Source: a virus
IMG/VR virus record: IMGVR_UViG_3300035459_000040
Span: 1-41,482 of that record
Length of the DNA stretch: 41,482 nucleotides
Reading direction: 5' to 3' (one strand)
Shown piece after piece: positions 1-7,344 of this stretch. Below the pieces are notes generated by a model. The model was not told where the DNA came from. It saw only the letters and a list, made by a program, of their open reading frames with translations, and searched no databases. Numbering within the stretch: the stretch's first letter is position 1; every line of letters begins with the position of its first letter. The position numbers were made by a program, and so were the translations under genes.

Positions 1-123
1 CATGAAGAAGTCGTTGCCTTCGAAGGGGAATCGGAAACCCAACCCGGCGCCAATGATCTCGTCCAAGCAATGCTGAAGGTTGATCTTTTTGGGTGGGTTT
101 GTGAGCTTGCCGAGCGTATAGAG
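1..123. repeat. Terminal direct repeat (circular-contig overlap), left copy
   Basis: These 123 bases recur exactly as the last 123 bases of the window (41360-41482). An exact end-to-end overlap is what an assembler gives for a circular or circularly permuted molecule. An open reading frame continues cleanly through the join, which supports true circularity rather than a biological terminal repeat. The unit length is therefore 41,359 bp. Confidence 0.93.
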
Positions 124-240
124 GTTGGCGGGAACCACGCCGTAGTCGTCAGAGACGGCCAGGATGCGGATGAACATATTTTGGGCTGACAAAGAGAGGG
201 CATTGAACTCTTCGTCGATAATAAACTCCTGGGAGATCAT
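1..240 (-). CDS. Replication initiator / replisome organizer, N-terminal part
   Basis: First 80 codons of a protein that continues across the contig ends into 41359-40808, 263 residues in all. The start ATG (240-238) lies one base after the stop of the HNH gene. The N-terminus contains DEEFNALSLSAQNMFIRILA and DDYGVVPANL, typical of the winged-helix DNA-binding domain of phage replisome-organizer and DnaD-like initiators. In that family this domain binds the origin and the C-terminal part recruits the helicase loader or helicase. It is the replication gene of the early operon. That it is an initiator is inferred from the N-terminal pattern and from the ori-like repeats inside the gene; the helicase partner is unknown. 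Confidence 0.75.
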   Translation of the reverse strand, partial: MISQEFIIDEEFNALSLSAQNMFIRILAVSDDYGVVPANLYTLGKLTNPPKKINLQHCLDEIIGAGLGFRFPFEGNDFFM

Positions 241-241
241 C

Positions 242-634
242 CTACGCCTGGCCATGGCCCTCCTGGAATTTCTTGATTTCGTTGAGAACGTGGGTGCGGA
301 ACGGTATTTGCCTTCCCTCGATGATTTCAGTCGATATTCGCCCGAGATCCTCGCTGGTAAAGCCAAACTGCTTCAGTACCCCAAGGAGTTCAGTCTCTGC
401 CTGCTGTCTCGACTCGGGTTCCGCGGAATGGCAATCCTCGCAGAGGGTGATCAGGCTTTGTACTGGATAGTCCCAAGGTTCGCATCCTGCAATATAATAT
501 GAGTGATGGACCGCGAGGGTCTTTGTGGTCAGACAGCAGACCTGGCATGTCCAATTGTCGCGTTCGAAGATTTCCAGTCTGAGTTTTTGCCAACGCGGAT
601 CTTTCAATTTTTCAGAGTAGTTTGGCTTTCCCAT
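242..634 (-). CDS. HNH endonuclease
   Basis: A 130-residue HNH nuclease. Zinc-binding Cys pairs are visible at C30/C33 and C65/C68, with the catalytic region around AVHHSYY (H43, H44) and CEDCH (H69). HNH enzymes use a beta-beta-alpha metal fold to cut DNA. In phages they serve in packaging, in recombination or as selfish nucleases. This one sits beside the replication initiator rather than the terminase, so a packaging role is not indicated by position; recombination or homing is possible. The ATG has a good ribosome site (GAGGAATT). Its stop is one base before the initiator start, implying coupled translation. Confidence 0.82.
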   Translation of the reverse strand: MGKPNYSEKLKDPRWQKLRLEIFERDNWTCQVCCLTTKTLAVHHSYYIAGCEPWDYPVQSLITLCEDCHSAEPESRQQAETELLGVLKQFGFTSEDLGRISTEIIEGRQIPFRTHVLNEIKKFQEGHGQA

Positions 635-643
635 AATTCCTCT

Positions 644-1042
644 TTACGCTGCTTTTTCCGATAGTGAAAGCTGTTCAATGTATTCGAGCAGATCGTCGTA
701 CTCTGTCTGCACGTCGAAGATCGTGAGCTGCTGTTGATGGGCGAGGTTGTGACGAATGATGTTCATCGTCCGGAGCGTTGAGAGGGCTTGGCTGCAGTTC
801 TTCCTGAACGTCTCGGAGAATTCCTGCCAGTTGTTCGCGAAGTAGTAGCCGCCGGTGGGTCCCTTGGCAATCGGCATCTTTTGGCTCCGGGCAAGCTCGA
901 CAAATGCTCTGACTGTTCGCTCCGAGATCTGAAGCGCTTGCATCAGCGCAGCAGTACTGACTGGACGCTCGCGACTTGCCTCGCGGATCATCTCGAGCAT
1001 CCGGGTGTATTTCTTGACGAGTTCCTGTTCGATCTGGATCAT
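644..1042 (-). CDS. Winged-helix/HTH DNA-binding protein
   Basis: A 132-residue protein whose first third is a helix-turn-helix: residues about 25-60 read VSTAALMQALQISERTVRAF, followed by a wing-like GPTGGYYFA turn, as in HTH_11-type regulators. The rest (about 70-130) is predicted helical, probably for dimerisation. It overlaps the methyltransferase stop by ATGA, so it belongs to the same early operon just before the HNH and initiator genes. It could be an early-gene regulator or a replication accessory protein; nothing in the sequence decides between them. Confidence 0.65.
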   Translation of the reverse strand: MIQIEQELVKKYTRMLEMIREASRERPVSTAALMQALQISERTVRAFVELARSQKMPIAKGPTGGYYFANNWQEFSETFRKNCSQALSTLRTMNIIRHNLAHQQQLTIFDVQTEYDDLLEYIEQLSLSEKAA

Positions 1043-2211
1043 GCCGCTTCATCCTTTCGTGAATATCCACCAAGCAGGCTCTCACATAGCGCCTCAGCAA
1101 GGTTCACTGGAACAGCGTTTCCGATCTGCTTGACCTTCGCCTCTCGGTTTCCCGAGAACCGGTAATCATCAGGGAAAGACATAGCTCGGGCAAGTTCGTG
1201 CGGCTGTAGCATGCGGAAGCGAATGTCGAGCGCCGTTTCACCGGGTTGGACGAGCCCGAAAGAATCCTTCGTGCGAATGGTATGCAATGGTTCGCGCACT
1301 GATTGAACGCTCCCATTGCCATAGAACTTTACGAGATATGGCTCGATGAGGCCCCAGGCGTCGACCGTCGTGAGGGCGGGCATAGGGTTGTCGATCGAGT
1401 GGGACCGCTTATCGTCCTTGCCGTGATTGAGCGGAACGATAAAGGGCTGCACGAGCTTGATTCCTCTGCTCGTTGTCGACAGGGTGTTCAACGGTAGGTC
1501 GATCGATCGGGGGACGTTCCCGCCAAACTGCGGCAGAATGAAAGGTTCACAGAGCGCGTATTGCTCACCGCCCGCCGCGATCGTTGGCATGGGCTCTTGA
1601 ACACTGTGGACCCGCTTCTTTCCGGCTTCACTTCTTCCCCCGTTGTATCGCACGAGAAATGGTTCGATCAACCCAAAATTCGCACCGCTCGTCGTCAATG
1701 CCGGGATCGGTTGATCAAGCGATGAGGCGTCCTGGTGATTCCGAAAAACTATCAGGAACGGTTCGGCGTTCTTGCCCCCAAACTTTTTCAGACCTTCGAC
1801 AATCCGGTTCATCGTGCTCGGAGCGAGGGGTTTCTTGCGTTCGAAGATGCTCTTACCGGGGATTGACCAATCGATGATCTCACGCGCCGTTCGCCAAGGC
1901 TTTGTCGAACCGAACACATCCGATGCGCCTTTTGCCGAGTGAGTCGGTTCAGGCCAAATGATCTTCTTGTTTCCACGGCGAGCCATGATGAATAGCCGCT
2001 CACGGGTTGTGGGATCGCCGTAGTTTGCAGCGTTCAAGATTCTCCAGTCGACATTGTAGCCGAGCGCTCGCAGTGCTTCGATGAACGACATGAATGCCCG
2101 GCCCCGCATTCGCTTGAGCGGACGGCCGTTTGTCCCGAGCGGTCCCCAGCTCTGGAACTCCTTGACGTTTTCAATCAGGATGTTGTCGAGGAGGGAGGTT
2201 TGTTTGGCCAT
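1039..2211 (-). CDS. DNA cytosine-5 methyltransferase, C-terminal half only
   Basis: A 390-residue protein that begins inside the C5-methyltransferase fold. Motif VI (ENV, residues 14-16), motif VIII (about 65-78, GDPTTRERLFIMAR), a long target-recognition region and motifs IX/X (about 335-380, ending QIGNAVPVN) are present. The SAM-binding motif I (FxGxG) and catalytic motif IV (PCQ) are absent. An in-frame TGA lies upstream of the ATG (2211) and no other gene in this genome supplies the missing half. As encoded it should not methylate DNA alone. It may be a remnant, a half that pairs with a host subunit, or a DNA-binding decoy. The recognition region carries five imperfect repeats. It overlaps the next gene by ATGA. 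Confidence 0.8.
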   Translation of the reverse strand: MAKQTSLLDNILIENVKEFQSWGPLGTNGRPLKRMRGRAFMSFIEALRALGYNVDWRILNAANYGDPTTRERLFIMARRGNKKIIWPEPTHSAKGASDVFGSTKPWRTAREIIDWSIPGKSIFERKKPLAPSTMNRIVEGLKKFGGKNAEPFLIVFRNHQDASSLDQPIPALTTSGANFGLIEPFLVRYNGGRSEAGKKRVHSVQEPMPTIAAGGEQYALCEPFILPQFGGNVPRSIDLPLNTLSTTSRGIKLVQPFIVPLNHGKDDKRSHSIDNPMPALTTVDAWGLIEPYLVKFYGNGSVQSVREPLHTIRTKDSFGLVQPGETALDIRFRMLQPHELARAMSFPDDYRFSGNREAKVKQIGNAVPVNLAEALCESLLGGYSRKDEAA

Positions 2212-2226
2212 CTGCGCCTTTCTTAA

Positions 2227-2247
2227 ACTATCCCGTCAGGGGATAGT
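2227..2247 (-). promoter_or_regulatory. Perfect 8-bp inverted repeat upstream of the methyltransferase
   Basis: ACTATCCC and GGGATAGT flank a 5-base loop, ending about 16 bases upstream of the methyltransferase ATG and leaving the ribosome site (AAAGG) free. No T-run follows the stem, so it is a poor terminator. It resembles an operator or a translation-control hairpin. The role is inferred. Confidence 0.4.
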
Positions 2248-2331
2248 ATTCTTTGACGGTGCTCAAAGTGACGAGGGCCGCCGGGCGGCCTATGGCCGTG
2301 CCGGCGGCCGCTATTGCGGGAGAGGGTGAAT

Positions 2332-3963
2332 TTATTTCCTGGTTTGCTTCTTGGTCGGTTTCTTCTTTTTCTTTGTTGCCCGCTCTGCCTCAGGAGACCT
2401 TCCTGCCACTTTTTTCTCTGGCGCCGCGGCCTTGAGTTTTGATTTCAATTCCTCGGCATACTCCGCTTCAACCGTCGCACGTATATTCTTCTCGATCGAG
2501 GGAACAAAGATTCCAAGTCTCTTGGCCTCCTCGATAAATATCGTATCCTCGTATCCTCCAAACCCATTCTCGGCCCTTTCGATCATGGCGAACATCCTCA
2601 CAACCTTCAGCAAATCCTTGGCGCTCCAATTCTGAGGTTTTCCCTCCAGACCGAGAAGCCTCAAGACGCTTTTGGGAACGTCGCTAAATATGGTGTCATT
2701 TAGAACATCATATATCAGTTCCAGATGATACTTGCTGATCTCGTCTGGAAGGGCCTTGATGATCAGGGGCATCAGAGCAGTGTTCAATCTTCCCCCGATC
2801 TCCCGAAAGATTTCCTCCTGGACGCGTTTGATGCGCTCTTTTTCCAGCCCTTCTGCTATTTTGGGTTCGGGACCGACGCCCATCATGTTGTGGGCATTCT
2901 GGCTTCTGCGCTTCTTGCAGGTCCTGTCGTTGCAGATCGTCAGCACTTTGCCACGGTTGGGTCCGCCGACGAGCAATCCGGTCGCGACGTGCGAGCACGA
3001 TCCGGGCGCCGCCTTGACGTAGCTTCGAACCGTGATCGAATCCGGATAAAAGGACGGCTTTCGCAACTCAGAAGTGATCAATACGACCGTCTTCCCTTCT
3101 GCCTCGAGCCGCTTGCGGATTGCTAGAAGGTGCGCCCTCATCTTGAGTTCGAAACAGGCGGGATCCATGCAACGATCGGCTGCGGTGATGTCGTTGAAGA
3201 GATCGCGGTTGAAACCCGTGCGTTTGGGACAGCTCACGCAGCTGCCGGCGTTCTCGATCAGGAGCAAGTCTTTCTTGTCGAATGATGCTTTCCGCAGATC
3301 AAGCTCGAATTCCAGCCGGATGAATCCCTTGAGGTCGTCGATGCTCGCCGGCATGCCGGTCGGACCGAAATTCTCATTCGAGTCAAGAGTGTATTCGAGC
3401 GTCTTCTCCTGATCCTTCGGTTGAAGTCTGGCGATCAGAAGCGCGTGCTCAAGGAAGATGGTATTGCTCCGGAGTGCTTTCTTTGCCGGTTCGATCAGGT
3501 TGACGAGTTGCAGCCGCTTGGCGATATACGATCGCTCCTTCCCGACCTTGGCCGAGATCTGGGCGATGTCGAAGCTCTTCCGCCTGAGTTGGTCGTAGGC
3601 TTCGGCCTCGTCCAGAGGATGGATGTCCGCTTTCTGTACGAAGGAAATCAACTGGATCTCGATCACCTGTTCATCGGTGAGATTCCGTACGATCGCCGGG
3701 ACAGTTCTGAGTCCAGCCTCTTTGGCTGCCCTAAATCTCCTTGCGCCTTCAACAATTGTCACCGGCCAAGATTCAGAGAGCCGCAAGAGGAGTGGTTCGA
3801 TGACGCCCTTTGAGCGGATGCTTTCCACCAGGCTTTTTTCCTTTGCGGCATCGAGCGTTTTACGTGGATTGTCCTTCGATTCGACGAGGTCCGCGACAGC
3901 GATATCTATTAGCCGATCGGGCGCGGGGATGAGATGGTTGGATAATGGAGGGTTTTCGTTCAT
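2332..3963 (-). CDS. ParB/RepB/Spo0J-like protein
   Basis: A 543-residue protein with an N-terminal ParB domain. Residues about 20-110 contain the hallmark ENPR-like region (SKDNPRK) and VEGARRFRAAKEAG (the box that binds nucleotide in ParB CTPases), followed by an HTH region to about residue 170. A cysteine-rich middle (SCVSCPKR, then ADRCMDPACF) looks like a zinc site. The tail is very Lys-rich (KKKKKPTKKQTRK). No ParA gene is present, so plasmid-type partition is unlikely; phage ParB-like proteins are often nucleases or regulators. It starts in an ATGA overlap with the preceding gene. Confidence 0.8.
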   Translation of the reverse strand: MNENPPLSNHLIPAPDRLIDIAVADLVESKDNPRKTLDAAKEKSLVESIRSKGVIEPLLLRLSESWPVTIVEGARRFRAAKEAGLRTVPAIVRNLTDEQVIEIQLISFVQKADIHPLDEAEAYDQLRRKSFDIAQISAKVGKERSYIAKRLQLVNLIEPAKKALRSNTIFLEHALLIARLQPKDQEKTLEYTLDSNENFGPTGMPASIDDLKGFIRLEFELDLRKASFDKKDLLLIENAGSCVSCPKRTGFNRDLFNDITAADRCMDPACFELKMRAHLLAIRKRLEAEGKTVVLITSELRKPSFYPDSITVRSYVKAAPGSCSHVATGLLVGGPNRGKVLTICNDRTCKKRRSQNAHNMMGVGPEPKIAEGLEKERIKRVQEEIFREIGGRLNTALMPLIIKALPDEISKYHLELIYDVLNDTIFSDVPKSVLRLLGLEGKPQNWSAKDLLKVVRMFAMIERAENGFGGYEDTIFIEEAKRLGIFVPSIEKNIRATVEAEYAEELKSKLKAAAPEKKVAGRSPEAERATKKKKKPTKKQTRK

Positions 3964-4301
3964 GGCCGATCTCCCCCATGTTCACTGTGGTCGCGCTCCT
4001 CGGTTGTCGACAGAAGCCTCGACGTGTCGACTTTCTCCATCATAGCTTTGATATCGTCCAGGAATTTCTGGGCGCGCTTAACCTCGACGCCCCGGTACAT
4101 GTCTGGATTCTTCACGACCTCTTCCGCCTCGGCGATCTTGCGTTTCGTCGGCTCGGCGATCAAATTGATGTAGTTGCGCGCCTGGTCGACCACGCCCTGG
4201 ATGCTCTCCCCTTCGGCAACCTCCATCTCGACGCCGATCTTCTCGTGCTCGTAGTTGCCCAGGTTGAACAGGCGTGAGTAGCTGACGGTTTTTACAGTCA
4301 T
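3960..4301 (-). CDS. Conserved phage protein of unknown function
   Basis: A 113-residue acidic, helical protein starting MTVKTVSYSRLFNLGNYEHE, preceded by a strong GGAGGAGC ribosome site. The N-terminal pattern (SRLFNLGNYE followed by alternating hydrophobic and acidic residues) recurs in early regions of many phages, as I recall, without an assigned function. It lies between the ACP-like protein and the ParB-like protein, with ATGA overlaps on both sides, so the three are translationally coupled. No catalytic motif or membrane segment is visible. Confidence 0.6.
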   Translation of the reverse strand: MTVKTVSYSRLFNLGNYEHEKIGVEMEVAEGESIQGVVDQARNYINLIAEPTKRKIAEAEEVVKNPDMYRGVEVKRAQKFLDDIKAMMEKVDTSRLLSTTEERDHSEHGGDRP

Positions 4302-4540
4302 GATTGCTCCTCCATTGTTTTTATGTTGATCGCATCCAGGACGTCCTGAACGCTGTGCATGTTGTCCGTCTCCCACGGGCTGAACGTGATCTTGAACTCC
4401 CGCTCAAGCATCGATTGAAGCTCCAACTCCGCGGCGGTGTCAAGCCCGAGATCGGCAAAGCGCGATTCAGGAGTGACCCTCTCCACGTTGACGCCAAAGT
4501 GCCGAGAGAGCAAAACCTTCAGAAACAGTTCTTTGTCCAT
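4298..4540 (-). CDS. Acyl-carrier-protein-like protein with Ser replaced by Thr
   Basis: An 80-residue protein with the acyl carrier protein pattern. A helix I region is followed by PESRFADLGLDTAAELEL (residues 24-41), then the acidic helix II/III pattern and VQDVLDAI near the end. In true ACPs the Ser of the DSL motif carries phosphopantetheine. Here the motif is D34-T35, so the standard 4'-phosphopantetheinyl transferase reaction is not expected. Length and charge match ACPs. It may be a decoy or structural ACP that binds host enzymes known to use ACP as a partner. It is ATGA-coupled to the next gene. Confidence 0.65.
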   Translation of the reverse strand: MDKELFLKVLLSRHFGVNVERVTPESRFADLGLDTAAELELQSMLEREFKITFSPWETDNMHSVQDVLDAINIKTMEEQS

Positions 4541-4636
4541 TGTCTTCTTCGGATAAAATCGGGGCGACGCTTAGGCTTTCCCTGAACCATAAGTCGTTAG
4601 TTAGTTTGATGCACGCCGCCCTGACGTGAGAGAGGG

Positions 4637-7051
4637 TTAGTAAACGAACTCGATCTTGTGTTCCTCTGGCAGGAACCTGAGTTGCTGTTGGATCTGCGCG
4701 ACGAGGTCCTGACGGTGCGAAACGATGAATGTGAAATAGTAACCTTCGGAATCGTGCGAGATCCGGATCATATCCAGGTAGTTCTGTGCTTTCGCTCCGG
4801 ACAAAGGGCCGTCAGATTCGTCGAGCCAGCGGCATGAGAGATCCCGGCCGGTTTGTTTGCGGAGGTATGATGCAATCGCCTGACGGATTGCTGCTTCGAT
4901 CCACACCTCTTCACCGCCAGAGAGATCCTCGATGCGCTTGCGCCCCTGCTCGCCGTAGACCCAGATGTCGAAATCCTCGATCTGCTTCTTGCCGTCCTTC
5001 GACTGCCGCGTGGTCTCGAAGGCGATCTGGAACTTCGTCCCGAATGTCGAGGCGAGCAGCTCGTTGGCGATCTGAGACACAGCCGGACCCGCAGCGTCAA
5101 GCTCAAGAGCCGGTATGCCATCCTTCGAGCACGCCCGTTGCAAGAGCCGCCAGTTCTCGAGCTGCGTGAGCAGCCGCTTGATCTCTGTTTCGATGCGCTC
5201 GGCGTCGACGGATGCCTGGTCGAGTTGCTTGATCAGCTCCTCACGGAATTGAATGTCACCCATCAGGCGCGAGCGTTTCTCCTGCAGCGCCTTCTCGTTT
5301 GCCGTCAGGTCTGCCAGCGTGTGTTCGAGCATCGTGTGTTTAGTCTGAAACTCAAACGGCAGGAGCGACGCCTTAACCTCTTCCCACTTCTCTCTCTTGT
5401 CCTTCGCTTGCCCGTCCAGGTCTGCAGCCTCTTCGTGATATTTCGAGCTGAGCTCGATCAGCCGAGCCTTGAGTTCATCCAGAGCTTTTCGTTTTTCCTC
5501 GATCGACACCTCTGCGATCCGTAACTCGTCAAGCGATGTCTCCCACTTCTTGCCTTCGAGCGACTGAATCTCGGCCTTGACTGTTGCGTGTTGTCCGGCG
5601 TCAAAGCCGATAGCGCGCTTACGATCTGCGAACTGATCAACGACGTGGTTCACTGGAGGGACTAACGATTCCATTCGATCTTTGTTGGCTTTGATACGAG
5701 CCAGGATATCTGCAAGACCATGCGCTAAACGAAAGTCTTCAGATTCCAATTCAGAGATTCGCGCCTTGGCGACCCCTATCTTCTCCCGGGCATCCATCGC
5801 CGATACAAGCAGTTGGCACACCTCAGGAAGTCCAGCTATTGACCGACATGGCACGTTATCCAAAAGTCCCGCAGTTCGCTCCAGCCTCAAGAGTTCCTCA
5901 GAAGATGCGACCAGGTCAACTTTGAACCCCCTGAAGAAGTCAGCCTTCTCTTTGTCCAGCGCGACCGCTTCAGATCCAAGTCGCATTGCCATCGAATCGA
6001 ACTGATGTTTCGCTTCCCGGTAGGCCATCTCAGCTTTCGACTCCTCCCTCTCCACTTCGACCAACTCGGCCTTGCGCTCTTCCAGTCCTTTGAGTTCAAG
6101 CCTCAAGGCCTGCAAGTGAATCACGTTCTGCTCGATGTCGTGCTTGTGGCTGACGACCTGCTCCTTGCGCGTGATATCGGCTTCGATGTCGTCCTGCGAG
6201 GTTTTGATCTTGCCGACAGCGGCTTCATGGTCCCGGTCCAGTTTCCACTTCCTGGATTCGAGCACACCGATTTCGTTGCCCAGATCGTGGACCTGAACGC
6301 CCCGCAGTTTGTTCTCCGCGATCTTCCGCGCTCCCTCAGCGACTTGCCAAGCCAATTGATCGATCTCCACACGAGCCTTGTCGATCTCGCCGTTTGCTTC
6401 GATGATCTGCATCCGGACATTCATCAACTCTTCCTGGACGATGGACCGCTTCGACAGGCTCTCGTTGATTTGAGCAAGCTTCCCGCGTCCGGTTGCAACC
6501 TGCGTCTCAATCTCGTCGGCCTGGGTTTTGCAGTGCTGGGCGTAGAGTTCGTATCGCTGGAAGCCCAACAGTTCCATGAAGAGTTCTTTGCGCTTGCCGG
6601 CGGTGAGAGAGGTGATCGTTTTCGCTTTCTGACTTGCAAAAACCGATTTGAAAAATATTTCTTCGGATCCGAGCAGCTTCTCGATCTCGACGTCATAGGT
6701 CGACGTCTTGCCGTCGTTGAGCGGCTTGCCGTCCTTGTAGAGATAAGGCTCTTGCTTGCCGGTCCGGCCGTCGATCAGAATGTGCGAGCGGTAGACATGG
6801 CCGCCGACTTCGAACGAGAAATCACGGTAGGAGTCTTTGAGGTAGAACTGAGTGGCGAGTGCGCCGTCACGGCTGGGCAGACAACGGAAGGGTTGCATAT
6901 TGCCCATGCTTGTCGTCTTGCCTGAGCCGTTGTCGCCGATGATTGCAATGAGGCCGGGAGAGAATCGGGTGAAATCGATCTCGACCTGTTCCAACCCAAG
7001 ACCGTCACGGATCCCGATGGCGCCACGAAGTTTGAGAGAGAGTGGTTTCAT
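4637..7051 (-). CDS. sbcC: SbcC/Rad50-like ATPase
   Basis: An 804-residue SMC-like ATPase. The Walker A motif GDNGSGKTT is at 39-47. A long heptad-rich coiled coil occupies about residues 170-630. The ABC signature LSGGE is near 710, Walker B LDE near 743-745, and the switch His in FIVSHRQD near 779. With the SbcD-like nuclease two genes upstream it should form an ATP-dependent end-processing complex like SbcCD, Mre11-Rad50 or T4 gp46/gp47. These trim DNA ends and cut hairpins for phage recombination-dependent replication. A clear CxxC zinc hook is not seen at the coil apex (only spaced Cys in the PCRSIAG...VCQLL region). ATGA-coupled to the small gene before it. Confidence 0.92.
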   Translation of the reverse strand: MKPLSLKLRGAIGIRDGLGLEQVEIDFTRFSPGLIAIIGDNGSGKTTSMGNMQPFRCLPSRDGALATQFYLKDSYRDFSFEVGGHVYRSHILIDGRTGKQEPYLYKDGKPLNDGKTSTYDVEIEKLLGSEEIFFKSVFASQKAKTITSLTAGKRKELFMELLGFQRYELYAQHCKTQADEIETQVATGRGKLAQINESLSKRSIVQEELMNVRMQIIEANGEIDKARVEIDQLAWQVAEGARKIAENKLRGVQVHDLGNEIGVLESRKWKLDRDHEAAVGKIKTSQDDIEADITRKEQVVSHKHDIEQNVIHLQALRLELKGLEERKAELVEVEREESKAEMAYREAKHQFDSMAMRLGSEAVALDKEKADFFRGFKVDLVASSEELLRLERTAGLLDNVPCRSIAGLPEVCQLLVSAMDAREKIGVAKARISELESEDFRLAHGLADILARIKANKDRMESLVPPVNHVVDQFADRKRAIGFDAGQHATVKAEIQSLEGKKWETSLDELRIAEVSIEEKRKALDELKARLIELSSKYHEEAADLDGQAKDKREKWEEVKASLLPFEFQTKHTMLEHTLADLTANEKALQEKRSRLMGDIQFREELIKQLDQASVDAERIETEIKRLLTQLENWRLLQRACSKDGIPALELDAAGPAVSQIANELLASTFGTKFQIAFETTRQSKDGKKQIEDFDIWVYGEQGRKRIEDLSGGEEVWIEAAIRQAIASYLRKQTGRDLSCRWLDESDGPLSGAKAQNYLDMIRISHDSEGYYFTFIVSHRQDLVAQIQQQLRFLPEEHKIEFVY

Positions 7052-7344
7052 TTTGCATTCCCTCCCAGGACAAACCCGGCCGCCTCAGCTTCCTTCATTG
7101 AAAGCGATCCCTTCGTCTCTCCTTCTCTCCGGGTCCGGACGTAGTCGATTGCTCTGAACTCTACGAACGTGCCGTTGGGCACAACGATCTGATACACAAC
7201 CTTGTCCGCAGGGTCCTGGAACATCCGGCCAACCTGCAACTGCGCCATTCTTCCAACCAGATCGGCGTTGACCTCTTTGAGTTGACGAACAAGATCTTCT
7301 CGCTTCTTTGCGAGGGCGACGAAGCTTTGCTCTAACTCGTTCAT
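7048..7344 (-). CDS. Small protein between the SbcD-like and SbcC-like genes
   Basis: A 98-residue protein with an N-terminal coiled coil (residues 1-40, rich in E, K, L) and a compact C-terminal half containing YQIVVPNGTFVEFRAIDYVR. It is overlapped by ATGA on both sides, so it is made together with the nuclease and the ATPase. Function unrecognised. Its fixed position suggests an accessory subunit or a regulator of the complex. Confidence 0.6.
   Translation of the reverse strand: MNELEQSFVALAKKREDLVRQLKEVNADLVGRMAQLQVGRMFQDPADKVVYQIVVPNGTFVEFRAIDYVRTRREGETKGSLSMKEAEAAGFVLGGNAK

Noticed and set aside
2276-2290. GC-rich 7-bp inverted repeat (GGCCGCC/GGCGGCC) as a terminator
   Set aside because: No T-run follows on either strand and the whole stretch is GC-repetitive, so pairing is weak evidence.
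6005-6925. Long plus-strand open frame of about 306 codons opposite the SbcC-like gene
   Set aside because: It mirrors the codon pattern of the minus-strand gene, shows no recognisable motif and has no ribosome site. Open antisense frames in codon register are common in this sequence. The same caution was applied to the intein nuclease, which differs by having recognisable family motifs and proper signals.
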